The notes: generated from the sequence alone by a model not told the origin. A stretch of 64,000 nucleotides of DNA from Fluviicola sp. (GCF_029266855.1 NZ_JAQSWB010000004.1:124001-188000), one strand, 5' to 3'; counted from the first letter of the stretch, positions 43,414-52,480 are shown. Numbers and translations are program-made.

Positions 43414-44667
43414 TTAACCTTTATACTTTCGCACGATCACAGAAGTGTTGTGACCACCGAAACCGAAGGTGTTTGATAAGGCAACATCCACGGTACGGTG
43501 CTGAGCTTTATTAAATGTGAAGTTCAATCGATTATCAATTTCAGGATCATCAGTGAAATGATTAATTGTTGGGGGAACAACATCATTTTTAACTGCCAGG
43601 ATACATGCAATTGCTTCAATAGCTCCTGCAGCTCCTAATAAGTGACCTGTCATTGATTTTGTGGAGCTGATGTTCAACTTGTAAGCATGTTCTCCGAAAA
43701 CCTGTAAGATTGCTTTTGTTTCAGCAATATCTCCAAGGGGAGTTGATGTACCATGAACATTTACGTAATCAATCGCAGTTGCGTCCAATTCAGCATCTTC
43801 CAATGCTGCAATCATTACGTTTCTTGCACCTATTCCATCCGGATGAGGGGCAGTCATGTGATATGCATCACCCGACATTCCACCTCCAAGAACTTCAGCA
43901 TAAATTTTAGCTCCACGCTTTTTTGCATGCTCGTATTCTTCCAAAATAAGTGCACCGCCACCTTCGCCCAGAACAAAACCATCACGGTCTGCATCAAAAG
44001 GTCTGGAAGCGGTTTCAGGAGAATCATTGCGGGTAGACAAAGCTCTTAAAGCATTAAATCCACCCATTCCCATTTCATTTACTGCAGCTTCAGAACCACC
44101 GGTTACGATAGCATCGGCTTTACCTAAACGAATTAAATTGAAGGCGTCGATAATTGCATTTGTTGCCGAAGCACAAGCCGAAACAGTTACGTAATTCGGG
44201 CCTCTCAAACCATATTTAATTGAAATATGACCGGCAGCAATATCTGAAATCATTTTTGGGATAAAGAAGGGATTGAACTTGGGAGTTCCATCTCCTGCAA
44301 AGAAATTTTGAGACTCATCCTGGAAGGTTTTCAATCCACCGATCCCGGATCCCCAAATAACACCAATGCGGTCTACATTCGGGTTCGACTCCATCAATTC
44401 AGAATCAACCATGGCCTCTGTAGCAGAGACCATGGCGTATTGTGAAAATTGATCTAATTTCCGTGCTTCTTTTTTGTCGATATGATCTTCGACGTTAAAA
44501 TTTTTAATCTCACAAGCAAACTGCGTCTTAAACAACGAAGCGTCGAATTGTTTGATAGGAGCAGCACCACTTTTTCCTTCCAGTAATGCATTCCAATATT
44601 CTGCAACAGTATTACCAATAGGTGTAATAGCACCCAACCCAGTTACAACAACCCTCTTCAGCTCCAT
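43414..44667 (-). CDS. fabF: 3-oxoacyl-[acyl-carrier-protein] synthase II
   Basis: 417 residues, elongating condensing enzyme of fatty-acid synthesis (KASII). Active-site cysteine in VSACASATNAI (about residue 163), the two histidines in VHGTSTPLGD and KSMTGHLLGAAGA, and the C-terminal NTFGFGGHN. Acts on malonyl-ACP; the acpP gene lies 42 bp upstream in the same direction. Cerulenin-type target. No irregularities. Confidence 0.97.
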   Translation of the reverse strand: MELKRVVVTGLGAITPIGNTVAEYWNALLEGKSGAAPIKQFDASLFKTQFACEIKNFNVEDHIDKKEARKLDQFSQYAMVSATEAMVDSELMESNPNVDRIGVIWGSGIGGLKTFQDESQNFFAGDGTPKFNPFFIPKMISDIAAGHISIKYGLRGPNYVTVSACASATNAIIDAFNLIRLGKADAIVTGGSEAAVNEMGMGGFNALRALSTRNDSPETASRPFDADRDGFVLGEGGGALILEEYEHAKKRGAKIYAEVLGGGMSGDAYHMTAPHPDGIGARNVMIAALEDAELDATAIDYVNVHGTSTPLGDIAETKAILQVFGEHAYKLNISSTKSMTGHLLGAAGAIEAIACILAVKNDVVPPTINHFTDDPEIDNRLNFTFNKAQHRTVDVALSNTFGFGGHNTSVIVRKYKG

Positions 44668-44709
44668 AAATAATTAATTCGTTTTGAATGCTTGGAAAAC
44701 TAAGATCTC

Positions 44710-44946
44710 CTAGTTAGCGTTTTTCTCGATGTAAGAAACTGCGTCACCAACTGTTTGAATGTTCTCAGCTTGATCATCCGGAATAGCGATGTTGAATTCT
44801 TTCTCGAATTCCATGATCAATTCTACAGTATCTAGTGAATCAGCACCTAGATCATTTGTGAAGCTTGCTTCGTTTGTTACTTCGCTTTCTTCAACTCCTA
44901 ACTTATCTACGATAATAGATATTACTCTTGATTTGATATCAGACAT
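44710..44946 (-). CDS. acpP: Acyl carrier protein
   Basis: 78 residues from the ATG at 44946 (MSDIKSRV). The track's version adds 20 residues from an upstream start. The phosphopantetheine serine lies in [14 protein letters not shown] (about residue 36). Acidic four-helix carrier for fatty-acid synthesis, partner of FabF encoded next. Divergent from purN, with a gap of about 160 bp. Confidence 0.97.
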   Translation of the reverse strand: MSDIKSRVISIIVDKLGVEESEVTNEASFTNDLGADSLDTVELIMEFEKEFNIAIPDDQAENIQTVGDAVSYIEKNAN

Positions 44947-45094
44947 CTCAATTCTTTTATAAGGTTTTTCAGCTTGCAAAGAAAATAGGAAATGCGATAA
45001 AAACAAAATATAAAGTGACTTAATTACATTTTAAGTCTTTGGAAAATCTTGTTTTCAGCTTGAAATCCGCCTGTGCTGTGTCATTTGGATTATG

Positions 45095-45102
45095 TAACTT
45101 TG
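45095..45102 (+). promoter_or_regulatory. -7 promoter box TAACTTTG of purN
   Basis: Exact TAnnTTTG box that ends only 4 bp before the purN ATG, so transcription would start at or within a few bases of the start codon. Confidence 0.55.
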
Positions 45103-45106
45103 TGCC

Positions 45107-45682
45107 ATGAATAAGAAATCCATAGCGTTATTCGCATCGGGTAATGGCTCAAATGCCGTGAATTTGATTCATTTTTTTCAGAATCACCCAAAAATTGAGG
45201 TGAAAACTTTGATCTGTAACAAAGCTGATGCACCTGTTGTGGCAAAAGCCGAATCCCTGGGTGTGGAAGTTTTGGTCTTTAGCAACGAGGAGTTTGAAAG
45301 CGGTCTTACGGTCTTACAGGAACTTGATTATCGTGCAATCGACTGGATCGTACTGGCAGGATTTTTACGCAAAATCCCGGTAAATATTATTCGCGGATAT
45401 CAAAACCGCATTATTAATATTCACCCTTCCCTTCTTCCCAAATACGGAGGGAAAGGAATGTACGGCAAATTCGTGCACAGTGCGGTCATTGAAGCAAAAG
45501 AATTGAAAAGCGGGATTTCGATCCACCTGGTAAACGAAGAATTTGACGAAGGAGAAATCCTTGCCCAGTTTGAAACACAATTAACAAGCAACGACACCTG
45601 TGATTCGCTTACTGAAAAAATCCATGCCCTGGAACACAAACATTTTCCTATCATTGTAGAACAAACGGTTTTAAATCACTAA
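45107..45682 (+). CDS. purN: Phosphoribosylglycinamide formyltransferase
   Basis: 191 residues, third step of purine synthesis (10-formyl-THF-dependent formylation of GAR). The N-terminal IALFASGNGSNAVNLI loop binds GAR; the catalytic set is asparagine and histidine in IINIHPSLLPKYGGKGMYG (about residues 104-122) plus the aspartate in DEGEILAQF. Divergent from acpP and followed 4 bp later by marC. The promoter lies so close that the mRNA may be leaderless. Confidence 0.96.
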   Translation: MNKKSIALFASGNGSNAVNLIHFFQNHPKIEVKTLICNKADAPVVAKAESLGVEVLVFSNEEFESGLTVLQELDYRAIDWIVLAGFLRKIPVNIIRGYQNRIINIHPSLLPKYGGKGMYGKFVHSAVIEAKELKSGISIHLVNEEFDEGEILAQFETQLTSNDTCDSLTEKIHALEHKHFPIIVEQTVLNH

Positions 45683-45686
45683 CGAT

Positions 45687-46325
45687 ATGCTAAACTATTT
45701 CTGGGCTTTTAATTGGGGCGAGCTTTTTAAGGCCTCCATGGTATTGTTTGCTGTGATTGATGTGATCGGTTCGGTTCCGCTGATTATCAAAATTAAAGAG
45801 CAGAGTGGTGATATTCACCCGGCAAGAACGAGTTTTGTTTCTTTGGGGATTATGATCGGTTTCCTGATCTTAGGGGAGTCTATCCTGAAACTATTTGGAG
45901 TCGATGTGGGATCTTTTGCCGTTGCCGGTTCTTTAATCTTATTCGCTATGAGCCTGGAGATGATCCTTGGAGTGCGTTTATTCCGCGATTCCGTTTCCGG
46001 AAAAACCGCAAGTGTGGTTCCGCTGGCCTTCCCGATTATTGCCGGGGCAGGTACTATGACCACTTTGGTTTCATTGCGGGCAGAATTCCAGAATATTAAT
46101 ATTGTGGTGGCTATCTTAATCAATGTGTTGATCGTTTACATTGTTTTGCGCCTGACAAAACGGATCGAAAATTTACTGGGCCCGGGAGGAATTGCTATTA
46201 TGAAGAAAGTTTTTGGAATTATTCTCCTGGCCATTGCCGTAAAACTGTTTACAACGAATATTGCCAAGATCATCTTAAATGTTGAAGCAGAAAAGCATGT
46301 TCAAAAGATAGAGAATCCCCGATAA
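45687..46325 (+). CDS. MarC family integral membrane protein
   Basis: 212 residues with six predicted transmembrane helices. MarC family features: LFAVIDVIGSVPLIIKIK near the N terminus, PLAFPIIAGAGTMTTLVSL in the centre and the C-terminal GIAIMKKVFGIILLAIAVKLF. The role of MarC proteins is unknown; the old link to multiple antibiotic resistance was not upheld for E. coli MarC. Four bp after purN, so probably cotranscribed. Hairpin repeats follow in the spacer. Confidence 0.9.
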   Translation: MLNYFWAFNWGELFKASMVLFAVIDVIGSVPLIIKIKEQSGDIHPARTSFVSLGIMIGFLILGESILKLFGVDVGSFAVAGSLILFAMSLEMILGVRLFRDSVSGKTASVVPLAFPIIAGAGTMTTLVSLRAEFQNINIVVAILINVLIVYIVLRLTKRIENLLGPGGIAIMKKVFGIILLAIAVKLFTTNIAKIILNVEAEKHVQKIENPR

Positions 46326-46365
46326 GCGGTCAGGTAGCATTTTAATTTTCAAACTAAAGGTGACG

Positions 46366-46460
46366 GTAGCAGACTTTACAGTCGCTACGAATGCGAAACC
46401 TACTTCGTCGTCGACTTCGCAGGTTAAAAGGAGACAGTAGCAGACTTTACAGTCGCTACG
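46366..46460. repeat. Two copies of a hairpin-forming 24-nt repeat
   Basis: GTAGCAGACTTTACAGTCGC (first 20 nt of the unit) occurs at 46366-46389 and 46437-46460, identical over 24 nt and similar for about 10 nt before it. Each unit folds as GTAGC..GCTAC with inner GACT/AGTC. The 47 bp between hold a further AACCT/AGGTT inverted pair. Confidence 0.8.
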
Positions 46461-46476
46461 TCTCAAGGTGGGGTAT

Positions 46477-46531
46477 CCATGCTTTACCTATGCTTTAACT
46501 ACGGAATATAGTAGCTCTATCCATACTTTAT
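46477..46531. repeat. 11-bp tandem repeat array, degenerate
   Basis: Five 11-bp units (first CCATGCTTTAC, second CTATGCTTTAA, fifth CCATACTTTAT) in exact phase; the two middle ones are eroded. Same unit type as at 14474-14528. Confidence 0.6.
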
Positions 46532-46605
46532 TATACAAGAATCTCTAATTGAAAATCCCGGGTATCGGGATGAAAGATTGCTGATCTTTTTACAATTTCA
46601 AATTA

Positions 46606-47400
46606 TCAATTTTCAATTCTAAAAATGAGTTCATATCCCAATCCATTTTCTCTCAGGATCTTCAATTCAGCGGAGAGCTGGTCGGAAAGAGCACTGATCA
46701 GTTGAATTCCCAGACTTTCAAATGCCTCTGTATGAATTTCTGCCGGCAAACCGATCCCATTATCCGTAATTCTCAAGCAGAAATAAGTTCCGTCTGCCGA
46801 AAAACCAATCCTGATTATTCCCTTCCCCTCCGGAAATGCATACTTGAAACTATTGCTTACCGCTTCGTTTACAATTAATCCGATTGGAATCATCCGCTCG
46901 GCTTCCAGGCAAATTCCGTTATCTACCTCGTATTCAAAAACCACATCCGAATTGCTTCCCGCAAACGAACTGTTAATACTCAGAGTAAGTGTTTTAATAT
47001 AGTCTGAAACCTGAATCCGGCTCAAATCCCTGGTCCTGTAAAGCATTTCATGGATCATCGACATGGAAATGATCCGGTTTCTGCACTCCCTGATCAAGGC
47101 CAGGAATTTTTCATCCTTTGTATATGAAGCCTGCAGATTCATCAGGCTGGAAATGATTTGAAGGTTGTTTTTTACCCGGTGATGAACTTCCTGCAGGAGG
47201 GCTTCGCGTTCCTGAAGAGTAATTACAGAGTTTTCCAGTTCTTCTCCAAGCATATTCACCCCGGAAGCAATGGCATCAAAAACATCATTTTGATCCGTAA
47301 TCTCAGTTTTCTGGGTGAAATCCAAACGTGCATAAGCCACAATTACATCCATTATCGCATTGGCGCGTTCCTGGATGTATTTGACTTCTTTGGGATTCAT
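46606..47400 (-). CDS. Sensor histidine kinase (HisKA_2 type)
   Basis: 264 residues, cytoplasmic, no transmembrane segment. A helical N-terminal part of ~60 residues is followed by the HisKA_2 dimerisation/phosphoacceptor segment ([20 protein letters not shown], phosphorylated histidine at about 74). The ATPase domain has an N box [13 protein letters not shown] and a G box ITDNGIGLP. Its start overlaps the stop of the STAS-like gene upstream by 4 bp. The lack of a sensor domain suggests that the STAS-like partner supplies the input (inference). No response regulator adjoins. Confidence 0.9.
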   Translation of the reverse strand: MNPKEVKYIQERANAIMDVIVAYARLDFTQKTEITDQNDVFDAIASGVNMLGEELENSVITLQEREALLQEVHHRVKNNLQIISSLMNLQASYTKDEKFLALIRECRNRIISMSMIHEMLYRTRDLSRIQVSDYIKTLTLSINSSFAGSNSDVVFEYEVDNGICLEAERMIPIGLIVNEAVSNSFKYAFPEGKGIIRIGFSADGTYFCLRITDNGIGLPAEIHTEAFESLGIQLISALSDQLSAELKILRENGLGYELIFRIEN

Positions 47401-47792
47401 TTTGCATTAAATTTACCGAGCCACTCAAGTGCGCTGGACTCATTCAAAAATAATTTTGTGGGTACTGCAGGTTTGTTGATTCCCAGGAAAAAATTCCCAA
47501 CTGCTTTACTCACGGAAGAGTCGATAATAATTGCAAATGCAAGCGTATTTGTTTTTCGTCCATTAGCTGTAAAAAAAGCGCGTGCTTCCCGTTCCATCGA
47601 TTTGATCCCTCTTGCGTCAATCAACAATGGAAACTTCGTATCTACATAAAAACCATTCACAACTACCGAATTTTCTTGTGCGTGTTCCAATTTTACCTCT
47701 GAACCTTTTTTCACTTTTGTTCGGGCAATTCCATCTTCACCCATCCAGGTAAAATAACACGTAAGATTATGAGCAGTGTCCGGAATGTTCAT
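47397..47792 (-). CDS. STAS/SpoIIAA-like protein, partner of the histidine kinase
   Basis: 131 residues. The central part ([32 protein letters not shown]) and the following strand [21 protein letters not shown] have the beta-alpha pattern of SpoIIAA/STAS-like domains common in Flavobacteriales next to small histidine kinases. Coupled to the kinase gene by ATGA overlap. Likely a regulatory or sensory partner. The family name is from recalled pattern, so moderate. Confidence 0.65.
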   Translation of the reverse strand: MNIPDTAHNLTCYFTWMGEDGIARTKVKKGSEVKLEHAQENSVVVNGFYVDTKFPLLIDARGIKSMEREARAFFTANGRKTNTLAFAIIIDSSVSKAVGNFFLGINKPAVPTKLFLNESSALEWLGKFNAK

Positions 47793-47936
47793 TCGTCTGA
47801 TTTAACACAAATTTAAAATAATTACGCTTGCGATTTCTATCTCTTGAATATCAGGAAATGGTAAAGAAAGTATATTGATAAAAAGCGAATCTAAAATATA
47901 CCGAAGTCCGGGGTTCACCAAGGAAATATAACAAAA

Positions 47937-47968
47937 AACCCTGACGTCCGATAAATGGAGTCAGGGTT
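47937..47968 (-). terminator. Terminator of mreB
   Basis: Perfect 9-bp stem AACCCTGAC/GTCAGGGTT with T-run on the minus strand, 23 bp after the mreB stop. Confidence 0.85.
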
Positions 47969-47990
47969 CTCTTTATATTATTTTATTGTC

Positions 47991-49016
47991 TTAGTCTTTG
48001 ATCAGGAACTGGAATCGATCCAGGTTCTTCAACGCGATACTTGTTCCACGTGCCACAGCTCTCAAGGGATCTTCTGCAATGTGAACAGGTAATTTTGTTT
48101 TCTCATTGATCCTACGATCCAAACCACGCAACATAGAACCACCTCCAGCAAGATAAATCCCTGTCTTGTAGATATCCGCAGAAAGTTCCGGCGGAGTCTG
48201 CTCAAGGGCACTTAAAATCGCTTCTTCGATTTTAGAAATCGTTTTATCCAAAGCATGAGCAACCTCAGAATAGGTAATGATAATTTCTTTTGGAATACCA
48301 GTCATTAAATCACGACCACGCACAGCGTAATCAGCCGGTGGGTTTTCCAATTCAGGCAAAGCTGCACCAACCTCGATTTTAATTTGTTCAGCTGTACGTT
48401 CTCCAACCAGGATATTGTGTTGGCGACGCATGTATTCTTCGATATCGGAAGTGAAATCATCACCTGCAATACGAATGGATTTGTCACAAACAATACCTCC
48501 CAAAGCAATAACTGCAATCTCTGAGGTACCACCACCTATATCAATAATCATGTTACCCATTGGCTCTTCCACATCAATCCCGATTCCGATTGCTGCAGCC
48601 ATTGGCTCATGAATTAAATATACTTCTTTCGCTCCTGCGTGTTCTGCAGAGTCACGCACAGCACGTTTCTCTACCTCTGTAATTCCCGAAGGAATACAGA
48701 TAACCATACGAAGCGTCGGATTAAATAAGCGTTTCCCAGGATTAATCATTTTGATAAATCCGCGAATCATTTGTTCAGCACTTTGAAAGTCTGCAATCAC
48801 ACCATCTTTCAAGGGTCTGACTGTTTCAATTAATTTGTGTGTTTTTCCGTGCATTTGTTGTGCCTTCTTCCCGATGGCAACAACTTTACCCGTTTGAATA
48901 TCTTTTGCTACAATTGACGGCTCATCAACTACCACTTTGTCATTCATAATGATCAGTGTGTTTGCAGTACCTAAGTCAATAGCAATTTCTTGTGTAAGAA
49001 AATTAAACAATCCCAT
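47991..49016 (-). CDS. mreB: Rod shape-determining protein MreB
   Basis: 341-residue actin homologue. Phosphate-1 loop IAIDLGTANTLI (about residue 11), the connect and phosphate-2 region IDIGGGTSEIAVIAL (about 158), the adenosine loop LAGGGSMLRGLD (about 289). It polymerises under the membrane and guides the RodA/PBP2 elongasome. A clear Shine-Dalgarno-like AAGGAG precedes it, rare in this phylum. It has its own promoter and terminator and is about 9 kb from mreC, mreD, mrdA and rodA. Confidence 0.97.
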   Translation of the reverse strand: MGLFNFLTQEIAIDLGTANTLIIMNDKVVVDEPSIVAKDIQTGKVVAIGKKAQQMHGKTHKLIETVRPLKDGVIADFQSAEQMIRGFIKMINPGKRLFNPTLRMVICIPSGITEVEKRAVRDSAEHAGAKEVYLIHEPMAAAIGIGIDVEEPMGNMIIDIGGGTSEIAVIALGGIVCDKSIRIAGDDFTSDIEEYMRRQHNILVGERTAEQIKIEVGAALPELENPPADYAVRGRDLMTGIPKEIIITYSEVAHALDKTISKIEEAILSALEQTPPELSADIYKTGIYLAGGGSMLRGLDRRINEKTKLPVHIAEDPLRAVARGTSIALKNLDRFQFLIKD

Positions 49017-49074
49017 CTAGCGCGCTCCTTTTTGCGTTTTCCTTTCCTTATTCGTAAATTCCAGGAAAGTGTTA

Positions 49075-49082
49075 CAAAATTA
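49075..49082 (-). promoter_or_regulatory. -7 promoter box TAATTTTG of mreB
   Basis: Exact TAnnTTTG on the minus strand with a TTTTG 22 bp upstream, a plausible -33/-7 pair. Supports independent transcription of mreB. Confidence 0.6.
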
Positions 49083-49216
49083 GATTAAATAATCGAAAAA
49101 AAATCAAAACCCTGTTCTAATTTGCAGAAAGAAATTTGAAATTCAACAGATTGGGTGACACATCCTCCTAAAACACACCGAAATCAAGTATCCGTCTGTA
49201 AATCCGAAGCAATAAA

Positions 49217-49251
49217 AAAGGCATCCGCTGTGAACGAATGCCTTTATCAAG
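49217..49251 (-). terminator. Terminator of the secreted-protein gene
   Basis: AAAGGCAT/ATGCCTTT stem followed on the minus strand by a T-rich run, just after the stop of the 405-residue gene. Confidence 0.75.
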
Positions 49252-49263
49252 CTACTATTTAAA

Positions 49264-50481
49264 TTAGTTTACGCGTTTTTCTATTGTTCCGTCGTCATAA
49301 ACATAAATTACCAGGCCTTTTTCAGACTCAGAGACTTCCTGACCCAACAGATTTACAATTTTCACCAGTTTCTGGTCCTTCAGTCTGTTATCAACTGATA
49401 TGATAGAAGGATAGGTTCGAACCTGGCCATTCATATCTACTTGTTTCAAGCGGTAATAATTAATCACGTTTCGTGTATAATTATAGACATTCAATTTGTA
49501 ATCCACGGGAGATTCACTATTTCCGGCGCCATCTACCCAGTCGATTTTTGTCCAAACGTCCGAAGCAGGATCTGTTGTCCATTCTACCTGGAAATAATCA
49601 TTGTCGAGTTCTGTTTCTGTTGCCCATTGCAACACATTCACACCTGCCGTATATTTCCCCGAAAAGCCGGACAATTCAACCGGTAAAACCACAGGTGTAC
49701 AACCAATCACTGCAGTAGTTGTATTTGAAGCCCAATTAAAATCGAAGGTATAACCGATCCCCGAGTTACTGTAATTATCAATCAACAAAATATAGACCTG
49801 GTTTGCAGCTACATTCAGGGCATTTACCCAGCGGTCTCCATACTGATTCTCACTGTTATCAGGTTCTCCGGTACGCATTCCGGTATTTCCGTTCCCCTCA
49901 GCATACGAACAGCGAATCGGATCGTTTACCGGTGGACAATTGGCATTTGCACTTGCAGCAGTGAATGGTCCCCAAACAGCAAAGTCATAATCTGAATTTG
50001 AATTCGGATCAATTCGGAAAGAAAGCGAGCCACCTGACTGGATATTGATATAATACCAGGACGATTGATGCTCACTGGTCAAACATCCATTATTTGCATT
50101 GCTCAATTCCTGGATTCCATATCCCGAACTGTTTCCCGGAAGTGATGTTCCCGAGCAAATTTGCTCTGCAGCTTCGCAATTCGTTCCACCTACTTTTTCT
50201 ATGCTGCGAAACGGTCCTTTCGTTTTAGTAACAGATGCGGAAGAAATTCCAATAAGTTGCAGGACCGAATCGATCGATTGAATGGAATAGTTTACCGGTG
50301 TGCTAAAAAGAATCTGATTATCACTCAAAAAGCGATTGTATGTGTCCGGAATGTGTTTTTCAAAATCTGTTAAATAGGACTTATTTTCAGATTCAGTAGC
50401 CGTCAAGGTAATTTTATATTGAAACTGGGAAAATAGAGAATTAGTTGATAAGGCTAATAGAATTAGCAAGATTGGTTTCAT
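49264..50481 (-). CDS. Secreted beta-sandwich protein with short C-terminal tail
   Basis: 405 residues, signal peptide (TNSLFSQ). The centre (about 100-265) has the pattern of secreted Crocinitomicaceae proteins: CEAAEQICSGTSLPGNSSGY, SEHQSSWYYINIQSGGSLSF, SDYDFAVWGPF. It is followed by the common PVELSGFSGKYTAGVNVLQW segment (about 275-370). The end (LVKIVNLLGQEVSESEKG, then YDDGTIEKRVN) is shorter than a normal T9SS type A domain but keeps its start and end. Probably exported; ligand unknown. It separates mreB from purH. Confidence 0.78.
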   Translation of the reverse strand: MKPILLILLALSTNSLFSQFQYKITLTATESENKSYLTDFEKHIPDTYNRFLSDNQILFSTPVNYSIQSIDSVLQLIGISSASVTKTKGPFRSIEKVGGTNCEAAEQICSGTSLPGNSSGYGIQELSNANNGCLTSEHQSSWYYINIQSGGSLSFRIDPNSNSDYDFAVWGPFTAASANANCPPVNDPIRCSYAEGNGNTGMRTGEPDNSENQYGDRWVNALNVAANQVYILLIDNYSNSGIGYTFDFNWASNTTTAVIGCTPVVLPVELSGFSGKYTAGVNVLQWATETELDNDYFQVEWTTDPASDVWTKIDWVDGAGNSESPVDYKLNVYNYTRNVINYYRLKQVDMNGQVRTYPSIISVDNRLKDQKLVKIVNLLGQEVSESEKGLVIYVYDDGTIEKRVN

Positions 50482-50710
50482 CGCAAGAATTAATATGTTA
50501 TAGTTGTTGTAATTTAAGACCGCAAAAGTACTGCTTGGTTTCCCAAAGGAGTGCGAAAATCCGATAAAAAGGGGTGATTGGCGAGTTTAAGTATGTGATA
50601 TGCTGGTTTTTGAAAAAATTTGGAAGTCAATTATTGGTTTTTTATGTGGACAAATTCACGGTTCTAAAGGTCCGTGTGAAATTTGACAGAGGCGGTATTT
50701 ATTCTCAACA

Positions 50711-50738
50711 AAAAAGGGAGCTTTTCAACTCCCTTTTT
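50711..50738 (-). terminator. Terminator of purH
   Basis: Perfect 10-bp stem AAAAAGGGAG/CTCCCTTTTT, 17 bp past the purH stop, with T-run on either strand. Confidence 0.85.
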
Positions 50739-50754
50739 AATCATTTATTTTATT

Positions 50755-52287
50755 TTAATGTTTGAAGTGCCTGTTTCCTGTAAATACCATAGCCACACCG
50801 TTTGCATTACAGTAATTAATTGATAATTCATCTTTAATAGAACCTCCGGGCTGAACTACGGCGGTGATCCCTGCAAGATGAGCTATTTCAACACAATCCG
50901 GGAAAGGGAAAAATGCATCGGACGCCATCACTGCGCCTTTCAGGTCAAAACCAAATGATTTTGCCTTTTCAATGGCATGTCTCAAAGCATCCACGCGCGA
51001 TGTTTGCCCCGTTCCACTAGCAAGCAGCTGACCATTCTTTGCTAAAACAATGGTATTTGATTTCGTATGCTTCACCAATTTATTTGCAAAGATCAAATCC
51101 TCTACTTCCTGTGCAGTAGGCACTGAGTTTGTCTTTGACTCAAAGTTGCCAGCCGATTCGGAAAGCATGTCTTTATCTTGCTCTAACACACCATTCAGCA
51201 ATGTTCTGAACTGACGCTTCGGTAACTCTACTTTCTTTTGAACCAATAAAATGCGGTTTTTCTTGCTTTGCAATACTTCCTGAGCATCTGCATCAAATCC
51301 CGGAGCAATCACTACTTCACAAAACAAATCATTTATCAGGGTGGCAGTTGCCAGATCAATCGTGCGGTTTGCGATTAAGATTCCACCAAATGCAGAAGTA
51401 GGGTCTCCTGCCAATGCGTCAGCATAAGCTTGGTCCAGGGTTGGACGTGTAGCCATACCACAGGCATTGTTATGCTTTAAAATTGCGAAGGTGGGATCAT
51501 TGTTTTCAAACTCAGCCATTAATTGTACCGCAGCATCAACGTCGAGTAAGTTATTATAAGAAAGTTCTTTTCCATGTAATTGATCGAACATAGCCGAAAA
51601 ATCTCCGTGGAACCATCCTTTTTGATGCGGATTCTCTCCGTAACGAAGTGGCTGGCTCTCTAAAATACTTTGCTTAAATACGGGAGTTTCCTCTCCTTCA
51701 TTAAAGTAATTAAAGATATGTGTGTCATAGTGGGAAGAGATCATAAATGCTTTCCCTGCAAACTGCTTTCTTTGATCCAATGTCGATGACGCGCCCTGTT
51801 CATTCAAAATTGACAGAAATTCACCGTACTGATTTACGGAAGGAATAATTACCACATCGTTGTAATTTTTAGCAGCTGCACGGATCAAAGAAATTCCACC
51901 GATATCGATCTTTTCAATAATGGATTGGTGATCCGCACCGGATGCTACCGTTTCTTCAAACGGATATAAATCAACAATCACCAGGTCAATTGTGGGAATA
52001 TTGAATTGTTTTGCCTGGTCTAAATCAGCCTGAAGATTTCTTCTGTGTAAGATTCCACCGAAAATAGCAGGATGCAAGGTTTTCACACGGCCTCCAAAAA
52101 TTTCAGGGTACGAAGTCATTGATTCAACCGGTATAACCGGAATTCCCAATCCCTCAATAAATGTCTGAGTTCCGCCGGTAGAATATATGCTTACGTTTTC
52201 TTCATGCAGTTTACGCACAATCGGCTCCAAGCCATCTTTGTAATAAACTGAAATTAAAGCTCCTGTAATTTTCTTTGTGTTTTCCAT
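50755..52287 (-). CDS. purH: Bifunctional AICAR transformylase/IMP cyclohydrolase
   Basis: 510 residues, last two steps of IMP synthesis. The N-terminal IMP cyclohydrolase (about 1-190) has ALISVYYKDGLEPIV, STGGTQTFI and GGRVKTLHPAIFGGIL. The C-terminal AICAR transformylase has the catalytic KHNNACGMA (about residues 272-280), SAFGGILIANR and the end NGVAMVFTGNRHFKH. Promoter and a short leader with a stable hairpin lie upstream. In Flavobacteriales purH normally sits directly before mreB; here one secreted-protein gene separates them. Confidence 0.97.
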   Translation of the reverse strand: MENTKKITGALISVYYKDGLEPIVRKLHEENVSIYSTGGTQTFIEGLGIPVIPVESMTSYPEIFGGRVKTLHPAIFGGILHRRNLQADLDQAKQFNIPTIDLVIVDLYPFEETVASGADHQSIIEKIDIGGISLIRAAAKNYNDVVIIPSVNQYGEFLSILNEQGASSTLDQRKQFAGKAFMISSHYDTHIFNYFNEGEETPVFKQSILESQPLRYGENPHQKGWFHGDFSAMFDQLHGKELSYNNLLDVDAAVQLMAEFENNDPTFAILKHNNACGMATRPTLDQAYADALAGDPTSAFGGILIANRTIDLATATLINDLFCEVVIAPGFDADAQEVLQSKKNRILLVQKKVELPKRQFRTLLNGVLEQDKDMLSESAGNFESKTNSVPTAQEVEDLIFANKLVKHTKSNTIVLAKNGQLLASGTGQTSRVDALRHAIEKAKSFGFDLKGAVMASDAFFPFPDCVEIAHLAGITAVVQPGGSIKDELSINYCNANGVAMVFTGNRHFKH

Positions 52288-52306
52288 ATGTCAACTTTGT
52301 TCCTTC

Positions 52307-52323
52307 CGAATCAACCTGATTCG
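52307..52323 (-). promoter_or_regulatory. Leader hairpin of purH
   Basis: CGAATCA/TGATTCG, 7-bp perfect stem with a 3-nt loop, between the promoter and ATG. May be an operator or an mRNA stem; no known purine riboswitch consensus is visible. Confidence 0.5.
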
Positions 52324-52329
52324 AGGGCG

Positions 52330-52337
52330 CAAAAGTA
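52330..52337 (-). promoter_or_regulatory. -7 promoter box TACTTTTG of purH
   Basis: Exact TAnnTTTG on the minus strand, 42 bp before the purH ATG. Confidence 0.55.
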
Positions 52338-52480
52338 CAGCTTTAAATGGAAAACCGTTGTAGTTTATTGATAATTAATTACCAACAAACCCGGAAGAAA
52401 TATACAAGTTCAATTATTTACCATGTAGAAGGAGGATAAGTGTACTCTTATCCCGACACGCTAAAAATCACAGCTATTCA

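Noticed and set aside
46366-46460. Possible CRISPR array (24-nt repeats)
   Set aside because: Only two repeats with a 47-bp interval that itself forms hairpins, and no cas genes in the window.
50574-50765. 63-residue plus-strand ORF between purH and the secreted-protein gene
   Set aside because: Runs through the purH terminator and overlaps the purH stop, with a non-ATG start; likely chance.
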